Positions 58,641-59,841 of a DNA stretch of 59,841 nucleotides are shown here, piece after piece. The translations under genes and the position numbers were made by a program. Position 1 is the first letter of the stretch, and each line of letters begins with the position of its first letter. The DNA is from Actinomycetota bacterium (GTDB lineage: Bacteria; Actinomycetota; Actinomycetes; S36-B12; GCA-2699445). The notes beneath the pieces are model-generated. The model searched no databases. It had not been told where the DNA came from and saw nothing but the letters and a program-made list of their open reading frames with translations. Location of the stretch: NCBI GenBank assembly GCA_020438795.1, contig JAGQTY010000021.1, positions 1 through 59,841 on the forward strand, in the 5' to 3' direction.

Positions 58641-59841
58641 TCAGCCGTTGCCCCCGAGTGTGCATGCCACGCTGGGGTCTTTTCGAACTCTCCAGGTTCG
58701 CTTCCATTTGGCCCTCTTGGCTCCTGGTGCCTTGGCGACAATGGCGACCTTGATCTTGAGGCCTGCGCCGCAGTTGGGGGTCGCCGCCACAGCCGCCCTC
58801 TGAGCTCTCTGCTTGACCCTGGTGCCGCAGTTCTCAGTCTTCTCGTCACCTCTCAGGCGCGTGCCCTTCAAGGAGCACTGAACTTTGACCTTCTTGATCC
58901 TTCCATCCGTTCTGACCTTCACCAGTCGGGTCCTCTCCTGCAGCTGCAGTTCCTTCCCTTTGGGCGCCGCCCCAATGACCACCAGGCCCGTCGCTGGTCT
59001 GGGGGTTGGTGTGGGGGTTGGTGTGGGGGTTGGTGTGGGGGTTGGTGTCGGCCGGAGCGCGGTCCATCGGGCGTACAGGGCGGTGTCGCTGGCGGGGATG
59101 GTGAACGTGTCCCCGGCGACATAGGCCGTGCCGGAGCCATCGGCGGCGGTGTTCCAGCCGGTGAAGGTGTACCCATTGCGGGCGAGCCCGCCGATGTTGG
59201 CCTCGACGGTTAAGGCGGTTCTGTAGTCCCCGGTCTGGGTCGCTGGGGCGGTGCCGGCATCGTTGCCGTTGCCGTTGTAGGACAAGGAATACGTGTTGAT
59301 GATCCATTGGGCGTACAGGGTTTCGGTGGTCCTGAACGGGTAGGTGGCGCCATCCCCGTAGCTGGTGCCACTGCCGTTGGACAGGGTGTTCCAGCCCGAG
59401 AACGAATACCCGGCTCGGGTGAACGTGTTCGACTCCAACGCCGTTGGCACGTTCGCGACCTGCGGGCTCATCGACCCTGTCCCGTCGTTGGCGTCGAACG
59501 TCACCGTCTGGTTGGGTGGGGGGCTGGTCAGGATCGTGCCGCTGTTGCCGACTGTGGTCCAGTTGCCCGCGCTGTCCACCGCCACACCCCACAGGCTGTT
59601 CGTGGTGCCGGAGGTCTGTGGGGTCCAGGTGACGCCGTTGTCGCTGCTGGTCAGGATGGTGCCGCTGCTGTCGACGGCGGTCCAGTTGCCCGAGCTGTCC
59701 ACCGCCACGCCACCGAGGTTGTTCGCGGTGCCGGAGGTCTGTGGGGTCCAGGTGACGCCGTTGTCGCTGCTGGTCAGGATGGTGCCGCTGTTGCCGACGG
59801 CGGTCCAGTTGCCTGCGCTGTCCGCCGTCACGCCAATCAGG
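58641..59841 (-). CDS. Repeat-rich surface protein, 5' end beyond the window
   Basis: About 400 C-terminal residues are present; the frame is open to the window edge, so the GTG at 59831 is not a reliable start. From the N-terminal side there are 41-residue repeats (GNWTAVGNSGTILTSSDNGV, TWTPQTSGT) of the kind seen in Ycf48/BNR-type propellers. Two InlB/Listeria-Bacteroides B-repeats follow (FTRAGYSFSGWNTLSNGSGT, ARNGYTFTGWNTAADGSGTA, each closing in LYAQW or LYARW). A Thr-Pro linker precedes a basic Cys-containing C-terminal domain (TRLVKVRTDGRIKKVKVQC). An adhesin-like or cell-surface role is likely. No LPXTG or membrane anchor is seen at the C-terminus. Confidence 0.78.
   Translation of the reverse strand, partial: LIGVTADSAGNWTAVGNSGTILTSSDNGVTWTPQTSGTANNLGGVAVDSSGNWTAVDSSGTILTSSDNGVTWTPQTSGTTNSLWGVAVDSAGNWTTVGNSGTILTSPPPNQTVTFDANDGTGSMSPQVANVPTALESNTFTRAGYSFSGWNTLSNGSGTSYGDGATYPFRTTETLYAQWIINTYSLSYNGNGNDAGTAPATQTGDYRTALTVEANIGGLARNGYTFTGWNTAADGSGTAYVAGDTFTIPASDTALYARWTALRPTPTPTPTPTPTPTPTPRPATGLVVIGAAPKGKELQLQERTRLVKVRTDGRIKKVKVQCSLKGTRLRGDEKTENCGTRVKQRAQRAAVAATPNCGAGLKIKVAIVAKAPGAKRAKWKRTWRVRKDPSVACTLGGNG
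59001..59048 (-). repeat. Four 12-bp tandem repeats coding a Thr-Pro linker
   Basis: GGGGGTTGGTGT is repeated exactly four times (59001-59012, 59013-59024, 59025-59036, 59037-59048) and codes, on the minus strand, for part of the TPTPTP spacer of the surface protein. Copy number could vary by slippage. Confidence 0.85.
59520..59841 (-). repeat. 123-bp tandem repeats coding 41-residue modules
   Basis: A 123-bp period is seen between the GGAGGTCTGTGGGGTCC segments at about 59610 and 59733, with near-identical sequence on both sides, and at least 2.5 copies fall in the window. The array runs off the window end, so the full copy number is unknown. Confidence 0.8.

Noticed and set aside
59001..59841. 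CRISPR-like periodicity near the window end
   Set aside because: The 12-bp and 123-bp periods are in frame and encode a Thr-Pro linker and 41-residue protein repeats.

Overview
This window comes from a high-GC Gram-positive actinobacterium. The evidence is GC-rich codon use, ATGA stop/start overlaps, apparently leaderless genes, a PknB-type kinase, WXG100 and FtsK/EssC proteins, and NarGHJI with an actinobacterial membrane-fused NirK. A facultatively denitrifying Propionibacteriales-like organism would fit, but the sequence alone does not fix the genus.

Layout. 1-0.76 kb is the 3' end of an IS256-family element. 0.78-6.5 kb is an accessory stretch: an AlpA-like DNA-binding protein facing an unknown 262-aa protein, a CmtR-like metal sensor with a CDF metal exporter, a PadR regulator with a two-gene ABC exporter, and a divergent DoxX/HxlR pair. 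7-31.6 kb is a nitrate and nitrite respiration island: a membrane-fused sulfite-oxidase-fold molybdoenzyme, moaA, an orphan macro-domain protein, a DUF6457 protein, ywiC-narK-narK (minus strand), a HTH/Cys-cluster regulator with narGHJI and a radical SAM/SPASM protein, a 7Fe ferredoxin, a second paralogous regulator with an FMN reductase, a cupin, a hemerythrin-DUF2249 protein, a third paralogous regulator, an NnrS-like membrane protein and a large NirK fusion. Nitrate would be imported by NarK, reduced by NarGHI and then reduced by NirK to NO. No NO reductase is visible.

32-39.9 kb is a decaying region. It holds a frameshifted remnant, a diguanylate cyclase stopped by a nonsense codon inside GGDEF, an SDR fragment and an EAL fragment joined head to head at a deletion scar, one intact PAS-PAS-PAS-GGDEF protein, a truncated secreted protein, a lipoprotein and a GNAT acetyltransferase.

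40.2-57.5 kb is a long, tightly overlapping operon: MoxR ATPase, DUF58 protein, transglutaminase-like membrane protein lacking catalytic residues, FN3-repeat membrane protein, transmembrane Ser/Thr kinase, WXG100 protein, a YukD-FHA-FtsK ATPase resembling EssC/EccC, a coiled-coil protein, an unrecognised 542-aa protein and a lipoprotein. The first five genes resemble the PFNA (Pkb2-Fn3-AAA-DUF58-Tgm) cluster reported in bifidobacteria. Their linkage to a minimal type VII secretion module without EccB/D/E or mycosin is the strongest candidate here for an under-described system. It is followed by a decayed duplicate of the operon tail (57.6-58.6 kb). The window ends in a minus-strand surface protein with 41-residue repeats, truncated by the window edge.
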